Positions 43,801 to 55,300 of a DNA stretch of 64,000 nucleotides are shown in pieces; the first letter of the stretch is position 1, and every line of letters starts with the position of its first letter. The notes beneath the pieces were generated by a model. The model did not search any database, had not been told where the DNA came from, and saw only the letters and a list, made by a program, of their open reading frames with translations. The DNA lies in contig QCNS01000003.1 in assembly GCA_003210055.1 (NCBI GenBank), positions 44,221 through 108,220 on the forward strand, written 5' to 3'. This stretch comes from SAR116 cluster bacterium AG-426-I14. GTDB lineage: Bacteria; Pseudomonadota; Alphaproteobacteria; Puniceispirillales; Marisalimonadaceae. A program made the position numbers and the translations under genes.

Positions 43801-45513
43801 ACAGCAACAACTTTTACTGGTCTAACAAGAGGAGCTGGTGGTACAACAGCCCAAGCTCATGCTGACAACGCTAAAATTTATCAGGAAATTACAATTACGG
43901 ATGATTGGGTAGATGAAAATGATCCAGCTTTAAAAATTACCTATGATTCATCTGGGCAAAACTTTACGTTGCAAGGTGTCCCTTCTAAAATAGGTACATC
44001 TACATCAAGTAAAATGTTTTCATTTTCAGCTTATGCACCAGGTGAGGGAACAGGTGCAAATGCTATTGGTTTAAAAACCTTGGCTAATAAAGCTACTGCA
44101 AATATTGGTGGAGGGGCAGTCTTAAAAGCTGAGTCTGTTGTATTTAAAGGTGACCAGATAGCTGCTGACACTCAAAGAGCATATGGGGTTGATGTTTCAT
44201 ATAACAACTTAACTAGAAAGTTTAGTATCTCAAGTGGTAGTACTGGTGAGAGCATTCCGGCAAATTCAGCTGTTGGAGTTGGCGATGCGGGACAGTCATC
44301 TTCAAACATTGAAATTGGACGTTTAGCTATAGTCGATGGTGTTGCAACCGCTGCAACTGCTGGTACAGGTGGTACCAACGCTCTTATGGGAGTTAATGCT
44401 ACAGCAGCGGTTTCCGTTACAACAACAGATACTGCAGGAAAAGGCCTTCAATCCACCGCTGCAAGTATAAACGGAAAAACATCAAATGAAGATTTGTCAG
44501 AAGACTTTTTCTTATCAACGGCTGCAGAAGAAACCATTTTCGTTGTGAACGTAAATGACATAACAGCTGCGATTAAAGTACCAGAAGGAGTTTATAATGG
44601 AACACAATTAGCAACAGCTTTAGAAGAAAGAATAAATCAAATGGAAGATAGTTCTGGAAATACAGTAAACGGTGTAAAAGTTGTGTTTAATACTACTTCT
44701 AATTCTTTTACGTTCACTACCGGAACAACTGGTGCAACTAGTAAGATATTTGTATCTGGAAGTTCTAGGCTGGGATTAGACAACCTGGAATTACAGACGG
44801 GTTCAACACCTTCATACGTAAATATGGCAAACGCTACGGCAAAATCTGCCACTGGCCAATCATTATACGTAAATGACGCAGGAACTACTACTACTTTGGC
44901 ACCAGATAGTGCTTGGACACCAACGACAAATGGTACTTTTGCAAAAGTGTTCTTAAGACCAGGAGAATTAACTTTTGATACTCAAGGTAATTTGCAAAGT
45001 CCTATACAAAAAGTTGGCTACAAAGGCGACTTTGCAGCTAATGCAGCTTTGGATCAATCAGCATTATCAATCAATCTTGATTTAAATTTTAATGGTTCTA
45101 CTCAGTTTGCGTCTGACTTTAATGTAAAATCTGTTACACAGGACGGTCAAACAGTTGGTAAACTTGATGGTCTTGATATTGCATCTAACGGTCTTGTAAG
45201 TGCTAACTATACTAACGGATTAAATATTGCTCTTGGTAGACTTGTAACTGTGAACTTTAACAACCAAAATGGTTTAAAGCAGATTGGTAATGCAACATAT
45301 GTGGAAACTTCAGTTTCTGGTGTTGCGAATGTTGGTGAGGCTGGTGCAGATGGATATGGAACTATTTTATCAGGTTCACTAGAGAGATCTAATGTTGATA
45401 TTACTGAAGAGCTTGTTAACTTAATTACGGCTCAAAGAAACTTTCAGGCTAATGCCAAAACTATTGAAACAAATACAACATTAACCCAAGCAATAATTCA
45501 AATTAGAGCATAG
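40837..45513 (+). CDS. flgE: Giant flagellar hook protein FlgE
   Basis: FlgE polymerises into the hook. This copy has 1558 residues against a usual 350-900. The ends are canonical: SNNIANVATTGYKRS, LDLAISGQGFFALRP and, at the C-terminus, LERSNVDITEELVNLITAQRNFQANAKTIE. In between are FlgE-type beta domains, two similar 'V-x-V-N-D ... I-x-V/P-x-G-T-Y ... LA' domains (near residues 345-420 and 1230-1320) and an array of four beta repeats at 696-1016. Base composition in the array is visibly less AT-rich than in flanking genes. Because helical packing depends only on the ends, the extra mass must protrude from the hook surface. Ribosome-binding site TAGGAG is 8 bases upstream. Confidence 0.93.
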   Translation: MSFYTALTGLNGSQADISATSNNIANVATTGYKRSKAEFGDIFATSPLQNASSSIGSGTILKGIKQQFTQGNVTSSLNALDLAISGQGFFALRPSLTTNQTVYTRNGSFSVNNDRFVVDSAGQYVLALPVSNDGSVQGGEITDSKPLKLELEAGEAKATKNLALSVNLPASSTVFANADDFDPTKPETYNSSTSVTIFDNLGNPVIATAYFIKTQAASGDNVTHKYQTKFIVDGREVQPSLTEAISPTGQTLVVDRFGQIIPMDEKPQIISVAQTQPLFYLDDLANKTTSKAATITNKVLEDAAFTTTAPTITIVTDPLQYNTTYEANSTLNKSTYWGKDFLTVRVDDTTGSAAFKSIDIRPGTYTAANLAKEVKRAINAGLGDDSKLSIDPVTDGSFSIQFNQLDNNDELQTLTAIKVDLMQDSFITEDLFSSTSGIENVASPNFEREQFLSHAQLRINDALNRAAVSADGATNNASTYGVSSSLFARATGSKLSAAIKETEVLSFKYKQPATDLTDENAITDETKFLLHSYYNSAPTLKVFEKALDVKAVSGNTMVQDASGTLKVYVNDPDSTISSTTFPTEVYIAGEFDTSTSTVNNLKYNGAKFSVSSAGTDANGNKFLNLKSDSTAAINITDTKIKVLHTSSKDVDAYFEGGTGIFDNQTEHFGSNRIVLKELNKHAYLNKDAKQANTLLNGAINNSVTTITVDTTAGFPTSGTLLIGTEEMTYAGKTSTTFTGITRNTNSAGAAAALDDATVKLASFSEDIFSGFTDKLRNTYAAAAVTGSAPAAGGTLTVGSTAGFPDTGTIKVGNEHMTYTAKTATTFTIGVKAQDNTSTFTAPTAVLDGAITATSSSIKVDGFQNGPFPQTGTLLIGSEHVTYTGWTASSTTRPFPNNDSIEVTFTGLTRGANSTTAATGSDGAAVTLLSEVSLVESVETMGLETRATAVNDGSGINNSVTSVTVDSTTGFEDSGFIRVGTEIMAYTGKTATTFTGLTRGAGGTTAQAHADNAKIYQEITITDDWVDENDPALKITYDSSGQNFTLQGVPSKIGTSTSSKMFSFSAYAPGEGTGANAIGLKTLANKATANIGGGAVLKAESVVFKGDQIAADTQRAYGVDVSYNNLTRKFSISSGSTGESIPANSAVGVGDAGQSSSNIEIGRLAIVDGVATAATAGTGGTNALMGVNATAAVSVTTTDTAGKGLQSTAASINGKTSNEDLSEDFFLSTAAEETIFVVNVNDITAAIKVPEGVYNGTQLATALEERINQMEDSSGNTVNGVKVVFNTTSNSFTFTTGTTGATSKIFVSGSSRLGLDNLELQTGSTPSYVNMANATAKSATGQSLYVNDAGTTTTLAPDSAWTPTTNGTFAKVFLRPGELTFDTQGNLQSPIQKVGYKGDFAANAALDQSALSINLDLNFNGSTQFASDFNVKSVTQDGQTVGKLDGLDIASNGLVSANYTNGLNIALGRLVTVNFNNQNGLKQIGNATYVETSVSGVANVGEAGADGYGTILSGSLERSNVDITEELVNLITAQRNFQANAKTIETNTTLTQAIIQIRA
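42922..43884 (+). repeat. Four tandem beta-repeat units in FlgE
   Basis: Units are at residues 696-763 (42922-43125), 783-845 (43183-43371), 846-930 (43372-43626) and 950-1016 (43684-43884). Each follows the pattern I-x-V-x-S/T-T-x-G-F-P-x-S/T-G-T-L-L/I-x-I/V-G-x-E, then M/V-T-Y-T-G-K-T, then T-T-F-T-G-L/I-T-R. They differ enough at the DNA level to be old. The pattern is one I know from phage tail fibre and neck-type structural proteins; that is recall, not a search. Confidence 0.9.
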
Positions 45514-45533
45514 ATTAGTTAGGAAAATTTATT

Positions 45534-46289
45534 ATGGATAAAAGTATATTTACTGCATTAAATAGCATGCAGATACTAAAAAATAATCAATCTGTATTGG
45601 CTCAAAATTTGTCTAACACTAACTCAGTAGGTTTTAAAAAGGATATTCATGCTAATTTTGGATCTTTATATATGGATAGACAAAAAGGGATTGACCCAAG
45701 AGTTTTTGCCTTAAGTGACGTTGGTTCTTTTGATTCTAGTCAAGGCCCAATGAATCCAACTGATAGAAAGTTAGATTTAGCAATTGATGGAACAGGTTAT
45801 TTTATAGTAAAACCTGAGCAGGGACCAGTAGCATTGTCAAGAAGAGGTGATTTAAAAGTTGGTCCGGATGGTCTTTTAAGAGATAATACAGGTGCTCAAA
45901 TTTACTCTGTAGATTTAGAACCAATAGAGATTCCTCCATTTAAAGATATTACCTTTTCTGCTGACGGGATAATAACAATTGAACCACTTAATGCAGAACC
46001 TGGTCAGCAGGTTGTTGTGGGACAAATAGCTACGACTCAGGGTGGTGAGAACGTTAAACTTGTCAAATCTTTGGATGGATTTATAAGAACTGAAGAAGGA
46101 GGAATTCCTGAACCAGACCAGATTTCTACTCTTGTATCAGGTTTTTTAGAGGGTTCAAACGTAAAATCAGTTGATGAACTAGTCGCAAGTATTGAACAAT
46201 CAAGAGCTTTTGAAGTAAATGTTAAGTTTATAAAAACAGCCAAAGAACTAGATGAAGCTACGGCAAGCCTTATGAGAATGCCAAATTAA
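45534..46289 (+). CDS. flgF: Flagellar proximal-rod protein FlgF
   Basis: FlgF is a rod protein. The 251 residues have LAQNLSNTNSVGFKKD near the start, KLDLAIDGTGYFIVKP in the middle and GFLEGSNVKSVDELVASIEQSRAFEVNVKFIKTA at the end. It follows flgE by 20 bases with AGGAAAAT before the ATG. A sigma-54 promoter lies downstream before flgG, so flgF ends the first rod/hook unit. Confidence 0.92.
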   Translation: MDKSIFTALNSMQILKNNQSVLAQNLSNTNSVGFKKDIHANFGSLYMDRQKGIDPRVFALSDVGSFDSSQGPMNPTDRKLDLAIDGTGYFIVKPEQGPVALSRRGDLKVGPDGLLRDNTGAQIYSVDLEPIEIPPFKDITFSADGIITIEPLNAEPGQQVVVGQIATTQGGENVKLVKSLDGFIRTEEGGIPEPDQISTLVSGFLEGSNVKSVDELVASIEQSRAFEVNVKFIKTAKELDEATASLMRMPN

Positions 46290-46309
46290 GTTCACTCATA
46301 AATAGCTTT

Positions 46310-46325
46310 TGGCATATCTATTGCA
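46310..46325 (+). promoter_or_regulatory. Sigma-54 promoter for flgGHIJKL
   Basis: TGGCAT-ATCTA-TTGCA with GG-N10-GC spacing lies 33 bases before flgG, in the 69-base flgF-flgG gap. Confidence 0.9.
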
Positions 46326-46358
46326 AACTTTTAAGTAATTAATTTAGGAGTTTAATTT

Positions 46359-47144
46359 ATGTCAAATGCAATGCATGTCGCAAAAACAGGTCTAAATGCT
46401 CAAAATAGCAGAATGCAAGTAATTTCTAATAATCTTGCTAACGTTAATACAACTGGTTTCAAAAGAGATAGAGCAAATTTTGAAACACTTTTATATCAAG
46501 TTTTAAAAACTTCTGGAGCGCAGACAACTGGAGAAACAAAAACTTTATCAGGTTTTAACGTTGGAACTGGTGTTAAAGTAATAAATACAGATAAGCTATT
46601 TTCTCAAGGAAATATAGTCACTACAGACAATGCATTAGATTTAGCTATTGATGGATCAGGTTTTTTTCAAATTCTTGTTCCTGATGGAAGAATTGGTTAT
46701 ACAAGAGCAGGTGTTTTTGGAAAGAATGCAGAAGGTCTTTTGACAAATCCATCTGGTTTTGTAGTTCAACCAGAAATTGAAATACCTGAGGGCGTGACTT
46801 CTATTAATGTGTCATCTGATGGTATTGTCTCAGTGCAAATCCCAGGTCAGGTAGATGCTGAAGAAGTTGGTCAATTACAACTAGCTGATTTCGCTAATCC
46901 AACTGGATTACAACCAATAGGTCAAAATCTATTAATTGAAACACCTGCTAGTGGACCTCCTATTGTTGAAAATCCCTTTACTAATGGGTTTGGTAAATTG
47001 GTGCAAGGAGCATTAGAAAGTTCTAATGTAAATGTTGTTCAAGAATTAGTTGAAATGATTGAAACACAAAGAGCATATGAGGTTAACTCAAAGGCAATCT
47101 CTGGTTCTGACGATATGCTCAGGTTTGTAAATCAGAATTTATAG
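46359..47144 (+). CDS. flgG: Flagellar distal-rod protein FlgG
   Basis: FlgG forms the distal rod. The 261 residues are diagnostic: ALHVAKTGL-like start (SNAMHVAKTGLNAQNSRM), ISNNLANVNTTGFKRDRANFE, LDLAIDGSGFFQI, and the C-terminal ALESSNVNVVQELVEMIETQRAYEVNSKAI. Length matches FlgG exactly. It starts the second rod/hook operon. Confidence 0.97.
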   Translation: MSNAMHVAKTGLNAQNSRMQVISNNLANVNTTGFKRDRANFETLLYQVLKTSGAQTTGETKTLSGFNVGTGVKVINTDKLFSQGNIVTTDNALDLAIDGSGFFQILVPDGRIGYTRAGVFGKNAEGLLTNPSGFVVQPEIEIPEGVTSINVSSDGIVSVQIPGQVDAEEVGQLQLADFANPTGLQPIGQNLLIETPASGPPIVENPFTNGFGKLVQGALESSNVNVVQELVEMIETQRAYEVNSKAISGSDDMLRFVNQNL

Positions 47145-47156
47145 GATTTAAATTAA

Positions 47157-47819
47157 ATGAAAAATATTCTAATAATATTAAGTGTTTTATTTCTATCTAA
47201 TTGTTCATCGTATGTAGAAGAGACAATTAATGCAGAGTTTGTCCCTCTTAAACCTTCTTTTGTCGAAATGAATAAAACTAAGCCTGCAAGTGGAGGTATT
47301 TATAGTACTAGTTCTCCGGGATTATTCTCTGCTGATAAAAGAGCTCACAAAATTGGAGATATTTTAACTGTTCAGTTAAGTGAGACTTTTTCATCCACAA
47401 AATCAGTCTCAAGTCAAACAAGTAAAGAAGATGCTATTGGCGCAGAGGTTGGACCAACTGGTATTCTTAGAAATTTTGCTGGACTAGGAGGAAATTTATC
47501 AAAGACAAATACTTTCAAAGGGTCTGGTTCTGCATCTCAATCAAACTCATTAACGGGTTTTATTTCTGCAACTGTAGTTAAAGTTTATCCAAATGGTAAT
47601 TTAGAAATCAAAGGTCAGAAAAAATTGAGGTTAACTGAGGGCTCTGAATACATAAGATTATCTGGCATTGTTAGACCTCAAGATATAAGTGCTGCAAATA
47701 CAGTATCATCAAACTTAATAGCTGAAGCTCAAATAGAATATGTTGGCTCAGGTTCTCTGGCAGATGAATCTAAACCAGGTTGGGCTAGTAGATTATTTAG
47801 AGCATTATCGCCTTTTTAA
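47157..47819 (+). CDS. flgH: Flagellar L-ring lipoprotein FlgH
   Basis: FlgH builds the outer-membrane L-ring. The 220 residues begin with a lipoprotein signal whose lipobox LSNC gives Cys16. Family segments are [29 protein letters not shown], the SSSTS-rich GSGSASQSN stretch, [30 protein letters not shown] and [18 protein letters not shown]. It lies between flgG and flgI. Confidence 0.95.
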   Translation: MKNILIILSVLFLSNCSSYVEETINAEFVPLKPSFVEMNKTKPASGGIYSTSSPGLFSADKRAHKIGDILTVQLSETFSSTKSVSSQTSKEDAIGAEVGPTGILRNFAGLGGNLSKTNTFKGSGSASQSNSLTGFISATVVKVYPNGNLEIKGQKKLRLTEGSEYIRLSGIVRPQDISAANTVSSNLIAEAQIEYVGSGSLADESKPGWASRLFRALSPF

Positions 47820-47829
47820 GGAGCTGAAA

Positions 47830-48969
47830 ATGAAGAGTGATAAAATATTTTTCTTTATTGTTTCATTATTTATCGTTTTAGCCTCAATTGTAAGTCAAGC
47901 TAAAGCAGATAGATTAAAAGACTTAGTAAGTTTTGCTGGTATAAGATCAAATCAACTTTTAGGATATGGCCTTGTAGTTGGCTTGGATGGCACAGGAGAT
48001 TCTGCTTCAAATTTAACTTTGCAAAGCATGGCTTCAACTGTTTCACAATTTGGTTTAAAAGTGACTACAGCTGATCTAACTGCAAAAAATGCTGCAGCCG
48101 TTATGATTACTTCGGAACTGAAACCATTTACAAAAGTAGGTCAAACTATAAATGTAACAGTTTCTTCAATGGGTAAGGCAAAAAGTTTGAGGGGTGGTAC
48201 ACTTTTGATGACACCCTTGAAAGGAGCTGATGGTCAGGTTTATGCGATCGCACAAGGTAATTTAGCTGTAGGAGGTTTTGGAGTAGAGGGTAAAGATGGT
48301 TCTTCTCTTTCTGTAAACATTCCAACAGTTGGATCAATTGCTAATGGAGCAACCGTGGAAAAAATGGTAGAAACTCCATTTATTAATTCTTCTAATTTTG
48401 TAATGAATTTGCACCAAGGTGATTTTACAACTGCTAATAATATTGTAGAAGAATTGAATAAGTTATTTGGTCCAGGTGTTGCCAAAGCACTTGATGGAAC
48501 TTCAATAAGTGTAAAGGCTCCAAAAGATTCTGCAGAAAAAGTTTCTTTTATGAGTATTCTTGAAAATGTTGATGTAAAACCTGCTTCACCCAAAGCAAAA
48601 GTTGTGGTAAATGCAAGGACAGGAACAGTAGTAATTGGAGGTGATGTCAGAGTAACTCCTGCTGCAGTTAGTCATGGCAGTTTAACTGTTAAAGTTCAAG
48701 AATCTTCAACTACAACCCCTGGTACAACAACAACTACTCAAAATGCAAACACAACTGTAACGAACCAAACAGAAGCTGTTACAAATGAAGATTCTGAATT
48801 AACGGCCGGGGCAGAAAATGTATCTGCTTTTGTATTTGATGCGGGCACAACATTATCAGACATCGTCGATGCTATTAATGCTATAGGGACAAATAGTGCA
48901 GATTTAGTGGCTATATTGGAAGCATTAAGAGAAGCTGGAGCTTTAAGAGCACAAATGATTATTATTTAG
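47830..48969 (+). CDS. flgI: Flagellar P-ring protein FlgI
   Basis: FlgI forms the periplasmic P-ring. The ATG 9 bases after the flgH stop gives a signal peptide ([20 protein letters not shown]) and then [30 protein letters not shown], the family hallmark. The 379 residues also contain [25 protein letters not shown] and the C-terminal [22 protein letters not shown] Thr/Ser/Asn-rich segment near residues 300-330 is slightly longer than in enterobacteria. An upstream frame overlapping flgH is not used. Confidence 0.96.
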   Translation: MKSDKIFFFIVSLFIVLASIVSQAKADRLKDLVSFAGIRSNQLLGYGLVVGLDGTGDSASNLTLQSMASTVSQFGLKVTTADLTAKNAAAVMITSELKPFTKVGQTINVTVSSMGKAKSLRGGTLLMTPLKGADGQVYAIAQGNLAVGGFGVEGKDGSSLSVNIPTVGSIANGATVEKMVETPFINSSNFVMNLHQGDFTTANNIVEELNKLFGPGVAKALDGTSISVKAPKDSAEKVSFMSILENVDVKPASPKAKVVVNARTGTVVIGGDVRVTPAAVSHGSLTVKVQESSTTTPGTTTTTQNANTTVTNQTEAVTNEDSELTAGAENVSAFVFDAGTTLSDIVDAINAIGTNSADLVAILEALREAGALRAQMIII

Positions 48970-48977
48970 GAAAAATC

Positions 48978-49304
48978 ATGGAAAATAATTCTTTATCAAA
49001 AGTTAAATTCTCAATCGAAAAAGCATTAAGTGGAAATATAAAGTTTAAGAGCTCTAAAGATAAACTTGAAGAGTTGAGAGGTGTATCAAATCAATTTGAG
49101 TCAATTTTTGTTAATGAACTTTTGAAACAAGCCAGAAAAAGCAAAATTGCTGAAGGTCTTTTTGATTCTCAGGCCGAAGACACTTTTAATAGTATGATTG
49201 ATAAAGAGTTTTCTAAAGTATTGTCTGATAAATCAAATTTTGGAATTGCTGAAGCACTTTTCGAACAATTTAAGAATAATGTTGGAGCAAACAGAAAGAA
49301 ATAG
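48978..49304 (+). CDS. flgJ: Rod-binding FlgJ-type protein without muramidase domain
   Basis: The 108 residues correspond to the N-terminal rod-capping domain of FlgJ: LEELRGVSNQFESIFVNELLKQARKSKI, then SQAEDTFNSMIDKEFSKVLSD. The C-terminal glucosaminidase domain found in gammaproteobacterial FlgJ is absent, as in many alphaproteobacteria, so a separate muramidase must open the wall. Its stop abuts the flgK start with no gap. Confidence 0.88.
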   Translation: MENNSLSKVKFSIEKALSGNIKFKSSKDKLEELRGVSNQFESIFVNELLKQARKSKIAEGLFDSQAEDTFNSMIDKEFSKVLSDKSNFGIAEALFEQFKNNVGANRKK

Positions 49305-52300
49305 ATGGCAAGTTTATTTGAAATTGGAAAATCAGGTGTTCAAGCCTATAGACAAGCTCTTTCTGTTACTGGACAGAATATAGCCAATGTAAACACAGAT
49401 GGTTATAATAAAAGAGCGGCTGACTTAGAGGAAGTTCCAAGTGTTCAAGGAGGCGTTACTAACGTTCCTGACCAATCAGGTTTGGGAGTAAGAGTAAATC
49501 AAATACGAAGGTCTTTTGATAGTTTCTTGGCGGCTAATGAGAGAAATACAAACTCAGAATTTGAAAAATTAGATAAGTTTGTAGATGATCTAAATAAACT
49601 TGAAAACATGCTTCTACCAAGCGATAGTGATTTGGGTACATTTATAGGTAGATTTTTTAACTCACTTCAAGATGTTGCATCAAGACCCGACGAACTGTCT
49701 GCTAGAACAGTAGCAATAGAGAGTGGAAAAGCCTTAGCAAATTCATTTAACAATTATGATAATCAAATAAGTAATTTTAAAAATACAGCTGATAGAGAAG
49801 CTACAAAATTTTTAAAAGAGGCAAATGGATATTTAACTCAATTGGCACAAGTAAACAAATTAATTATGAGTGGAGGATCTAAAAATGCTTCTCCCGACAT
49901 TTTAGATGCTAGAGATAAGTTACTATTAGAGTTATCAAAGCAAATTAACTTTACTGTAGATTATGGAGAGAGTGGAGAAGCCAAGATAAGGTCAGGTACT
50001 TCTGGCAATGGAAATATACTTTTAGAAAAAACTACAAATTCAATAATTTCACATTCCATCCAAGAAAATAGATTAACTTTTAACGTCTCCAGAGAGGGAA
50101 AAAATTCAGTAATTAATGATTTGTCAAGTGGTCTTTTAGTTGGAATTAAAAATTTTTATGATTTGTTAGGAGAAGTTCAGTCAGAAATAAGTAACTTGGC
50201 ATTGAGAGTATCCAGAGATTTCAATGAAATTCAAATGAATGGAATTGATTTAAATGGAAAAAAAGGATCTACAATGTTTACTGTAAATTCTTTAGGGTCA
50301 AAAAAAGGAATTAATAACAATTCTAATTTTGATGTAGAGCTTTTGATTGGTGATGCAAACAAAGTTAAGCAAGAAAATAAGGTATTTAAATATATTGCTG
50401 CGTCAAACAGTTGGGAAGTTTCCAGTTCAGCAGGAATAAAATTATATAATGCTGATAAACTTGATTTTGAGGGTTTTGGAGTAAAAATAATTGGAACACC
50501 ATCAGACGGTGATAAATTTACTCTTAGCCCAACAAAGACAAATGCAGCAGCATTTTCATTTTTGTTAAAAGATCCTAAATCGATTGCAGCTGCGTCTAAA
50601 ATTTTAATTTCTTCAAATTTAAGTAATACTGGTAATGCGCTTTTAAATATAATTGGTAAAGAAGATTTAAATAATCAAAACATAATTCCAAGTCTAGAAA
50701 AAGTATTTTCTTCTTCCTCTAATCCTCTTCTATCATCAAGTTTTTTAAGAGGAGGGGCTTTTTCAATAATACCTCCAAATACAAAACAGTTGGAATTATC
50801 TTCAATATTAAATCAATCCTCTGCAAGCTTTGGTCTATATGATAATCAAATAAAGGGTTTTTCAAACATTACAATAAACTTATCCGATGGTAACTCTATT
50901 ACTGTCACTTCAGCAACAACAGATCCAGGTGATGGTATAAAATCAGTCAAAGAATTAGCCGAGATTTTAAATTCTGGATTATCACTTGATGGATTAAGTC
51001 AACATGATTTTAGAAATTATGGTTTGTTTGCTGCAGGAGGCGATGGTACTTTGACTATTTCTTCATCAGATTCTTCAATTACATCTGCTACGATTTTATC
51101 TAATGGAAATACTTTTAATGCTTCTATTTCGCAAATAAGTTCTGAAAATAGCAAAGCAAGTAAATTACAAATTTTTACAAAAGATGGACGACATGTTTCA
51201 GGCACAGCCTTAAGTTCATCTGAAATAGCTTCGATGATCAAACAAGAAAATGGTTTTTCTAAAGATGCAGAATATAGAAATGACTACCTCAATAAAAATT
51301 ATAGGGGAATTAGTTTATCAAGAATAACCACTTCAGGAGATCATGTAAGTGATTTTGGTTCGAGCATAAGTTATGATAAACAATCAACTGATGACGATGG
51401 ATTATTTACAAATAAGAGTGCTGTTTCTTTATCTGGGACATTGTCACTAGACGGAAATTTATCAAACTCCAAAGACTTAGATGGTTTCGTAACTATTACT
51501 AATGTAGCAGATGATTCAGGTATAACTTATACTGTTAAGGGTTATGATCAAGATGGTCAATATCAAACTGAATCTATAACAGGCGGTAATGCAACTAGTG
51601 TAACCGGGACCAAGATATTTAAATCGATTTCCTCAATTAGTTCAAGTGGTAATGGCTTGGGGAACTTAAAGATTGGTATTAAAGCCTCAGGGTATAATTT
51701 AACTGTCAAGAATGAACATGATCAAAGTATTACTAGCGCGATACCTATAAATGCGTCTGCTTATTATATTGCAAAAAAATTAAATACAGACTTATCAGGA
51801 ACAGGAGTTAAAGTAGATGCTACAACAAAAGTCCTTTTAGGCCCTTTATCTGCAAACACAAGTGGAACTTTCAGTTTTAATTTGAAAGGAAGTAACACTG
51901 ATGAGGTAACAATTTCTTCTACAGTTGATGCTGATGATTTATCTGGCTTAGCTAGACAAATTAATCAATTTACTTCTCAAACAGGTATAACAGCAGTGAA
52001 TACATCAGATTTTGATAGATTGATTTTGAATTCAAGTGATGGCTATGATATTGAAATGACAAATATTGTGGCTCCCTCAGACTTTAGTGTTTTTAATCTT
52101 AATGATAAATATGAAATAATATCTGAAAAACATCTTATAGATATTTCCGATACTAATGAAAAAAGTGCCTTTATTAAAGGGAATTTAAAATTCACATCAA
52201 GTTCTGCTTTTTCAACTCAAATTGATAGTGGGGAAATAAATGGTTCTAACCAAGATAACTCTCTTAATGGCTTTTATGATATAAAATATAGTTCATCTGG

Positions 52301-55300
52301 AGAAAAGATTACAGTAAAGCCAATGTCTATGAAAAACCTTGATGATAATGTTTCAGGTCCAAATGGAAAAAGAGCACAAGCTGGTATATCAAAGTATGGT
52401 TTAAGTGTTCCATTAAATGCTTATCAAGTTGAAGCTACAGATGACGATAGTTTATTTTCAAGTGCTGATCCAGGCGGTGCCGCTTCAGGAAAATCATTTA
52501 CTGGTGCTTTAAGAAATGCTAGCAATTTAAATTCTGTTGTTACGATAACATGTGCAGCAAATGAGTCTTCAAATTCATTTTTTATTTCAGGAACAGATAA
52601 AGATGGAAATACTGTTTTTGATAAAATCCAGGGTGTAAATAATGGTGTAGCTATTGGTTCACAAGTTTTTAAGACAGTCACATCATTTGAAACAACCGCT
52701 ACTGCAAATGGAAATGTCAAGATAGGTACCACTGGACGTCATGAAATTGATAATAATGAATCTTTAGTTAAAAAAGCCACTTACTCCTCTGGCTCAATCA
52801 CAATGACTGAGATTTTATCTACAGCCTCTTATTTGGGAGCAAATATTAGAATAGAAAGCTATCAGGATGAAAGAACAAACTCCTTTACAATTACAGGCGA
52901 AGACGCCGACGGAAATACCTTAACAGAAACGATTTCTGGAACAAATGGAAAGGTATCTACAGGAACAAAAGTTTTTCATAAAGTAAGTTCCATATCAGTT
53001 GCTAATAATACATCCGGAGATATAAGAATTGGAACAGTCCCTGGCGATGGTAATTGGGCAGCAACAATTAATGCGAATGCATTAGATGCTGATAGTTCGT
53101 CAGAGATATCTTCTGAATTAATTAAAAAAATTAGAGAAGAGGCACCTATATCTCAATTAACTGGAAAAGTGATTAGTAATCTTCCTCTAGAAGGTTCAAA
53201 ATTAGATGTAAAATTTGAGGGTCAAACTTATAAAATAATAATGCAAACAGGTGAACCTTTGGTAGAAGGTCCTGAGAAAAATAGAGTAAAGGCAAGATTC
53301 GAAGAAACATCAGTTTTAGATATTGATGGTATTGCTCTAGCCCAATCGGGTTCAGCTGGTAATGCTCTAACTTTAAATGGAACAAGTGCTACAGAAACTT
53401 TTGCAGGTACAAAAATCTCAATAAAGGCAGTAGGAGATGAAAGTAAAAATAAATTTACTATTGCTGGGACTGATTTAGATGGTAATTCTATTTCTGAAGC
53501 TTTTTTTGGACCAACAGCTGGTCAAACTGCTGTTGGTTCTAAAGTTTTTAAAACTATTACCTCAGTTACACCAACCTCTAGTACATCTGGTAATATAGAA
53601 ATTGGGACGGCTCCTGCTTATAAACTTTATGTAACTGCGGAAGGTACGGTTGAAGGAGATCAGTTTGAGTTAATTCAAAATACATCAAATTTATCAATAG
53701 CTTCACAATTTGGCGTGTCTGAAGGTACAACAATTTTAAAAGGCCAATTGGCATTAAAACCTATGGCTACAGACATCCCCTTCCAAATAAATATTGATAG
53801 AGCTGACTCTAATGATGATTTTGCAGTTAAGTTTTTAAAAGATACAAGTACAAGTTCTGTGCTCTCAAGTATAGCCATTACTGCCGCATCTGCTTTAGGC
53901 ACACCAAGTACAGATGAATTAGGTGGTAAAATTACAATAACAACTGCGTCTTCTGGAGATAGAAGTGGAGTAAATTTTACAGTAGTGGGTAAAGACATGT
54001 TTGGAAATGCTCTAACAGAAGTCATTAAGGGTGCAGGGGATGGTTTGACTTCTACTGGTACCAAAGTTTTTAAAACAGTTACCAGCGTTACACCAGACTC
54101 TACATCTGGTTCAGGTAACATTGAAGTAGGACATTTAAGTCAACCAGTATTTTTTAATCTAGCAAAAGATATAAATTTATTTAAATCAAAGGTAGTTTCA
54201 GCTAACACTTCTTTAGGCACTCCATCAATACATAGTTCTCTAGGGGGGAAAGTTAAAATTGGAACTGCTTCTGGCGGAAACCAATCTAGTACAACATTTA
54301 CTGTGGTTGGGATAGGTGAAGATGGAGGAGCTTTATCAGAAACGATTGCAGGTCAACCTGGTGGCCAGTCGATTCTTGGAGCCAAAATATTTAAGTCAGT
54401 TACAAGTGTAACACCTGGTGGAACTGTTGGTACAGGTTTAATTGACGTTGAATACTGTGTAATGCCAAATTTATCTCTAACTCCACCTTCAGATATAACA
54501 CTTTCATGGACAGAAAATGCATCTGGGACTACTGATACTGATAGTTTGTATTTAAGTGGAAGTGTATCTTCAGGTACTGCAGTTCAATTAAGTGGAGTTT
54601 TAACATCACAAGATCCTGATAGTTTATTTACAATAAAATCAGCTCCATCAGGGGAATTATTATTAGATGGTGCTTTAAAAAACTCAACTGATATTCGTGG
54701 TAAAGTACAAATTATATTTGCAGGTAATGAGACAGGTAAAACTTTTACAGTTGCTGGCTATGATCTTAATGGTGTTTATAAAACAGATGTTATAAACGGA
54801 TTAAGTGGAGCTACTGCAACAGGCACAATTGATTATAAAGAAATTATATCAATTACATCTTCTGCTGCCTCAGCAGGAGACATTACAATCGGTACAAAAG
54901 CAACTTCTTCAACAGTCAATGGGTCAGTTGTATCAATTACATGTGCAGCAGATGAAAGTTCAAACAAATTCACAGTGGTTGGTAAAGATATGTTTGGAAA
55001 TGACCTTACTGAGGTCATAACTGGAGGAATTAGAAATACAGTTAATGGTAAGAAAGTTTTCAAGTCAATTACAACAATTACACCTTCAAGTAATTCAAGT
55101 GGAAATATTGAAATAGGTACAATGACAACAGGACGTTTTTCTATTTCTCATCAAGTAGGAAAATCAAACTTTTCATTAGATACCTCTCCAAATGTTGAAA
55201 ATGTATATGGTATAAAAACTCAAAAAACCAGAATAGTATCAAATAGTGGAGATATTGATATAACTTCATTAAGTGGTAATCCAATTCAAGTAAAAATACC

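Noticed and set aside
42922..43884. CRISPR-like or simple tandem DNA repeat
   Set aside because: Units are coding, diverged at the DNA level and spaced by 60-85 codons; there are no identical short repeats with unique spacers.
53675..54121. 148-codon minus-strand open frame inside flgK
   Set aside because: It is antisense to repeat unit 5 and its composition mirrors the repeats; it is not an independent gene.
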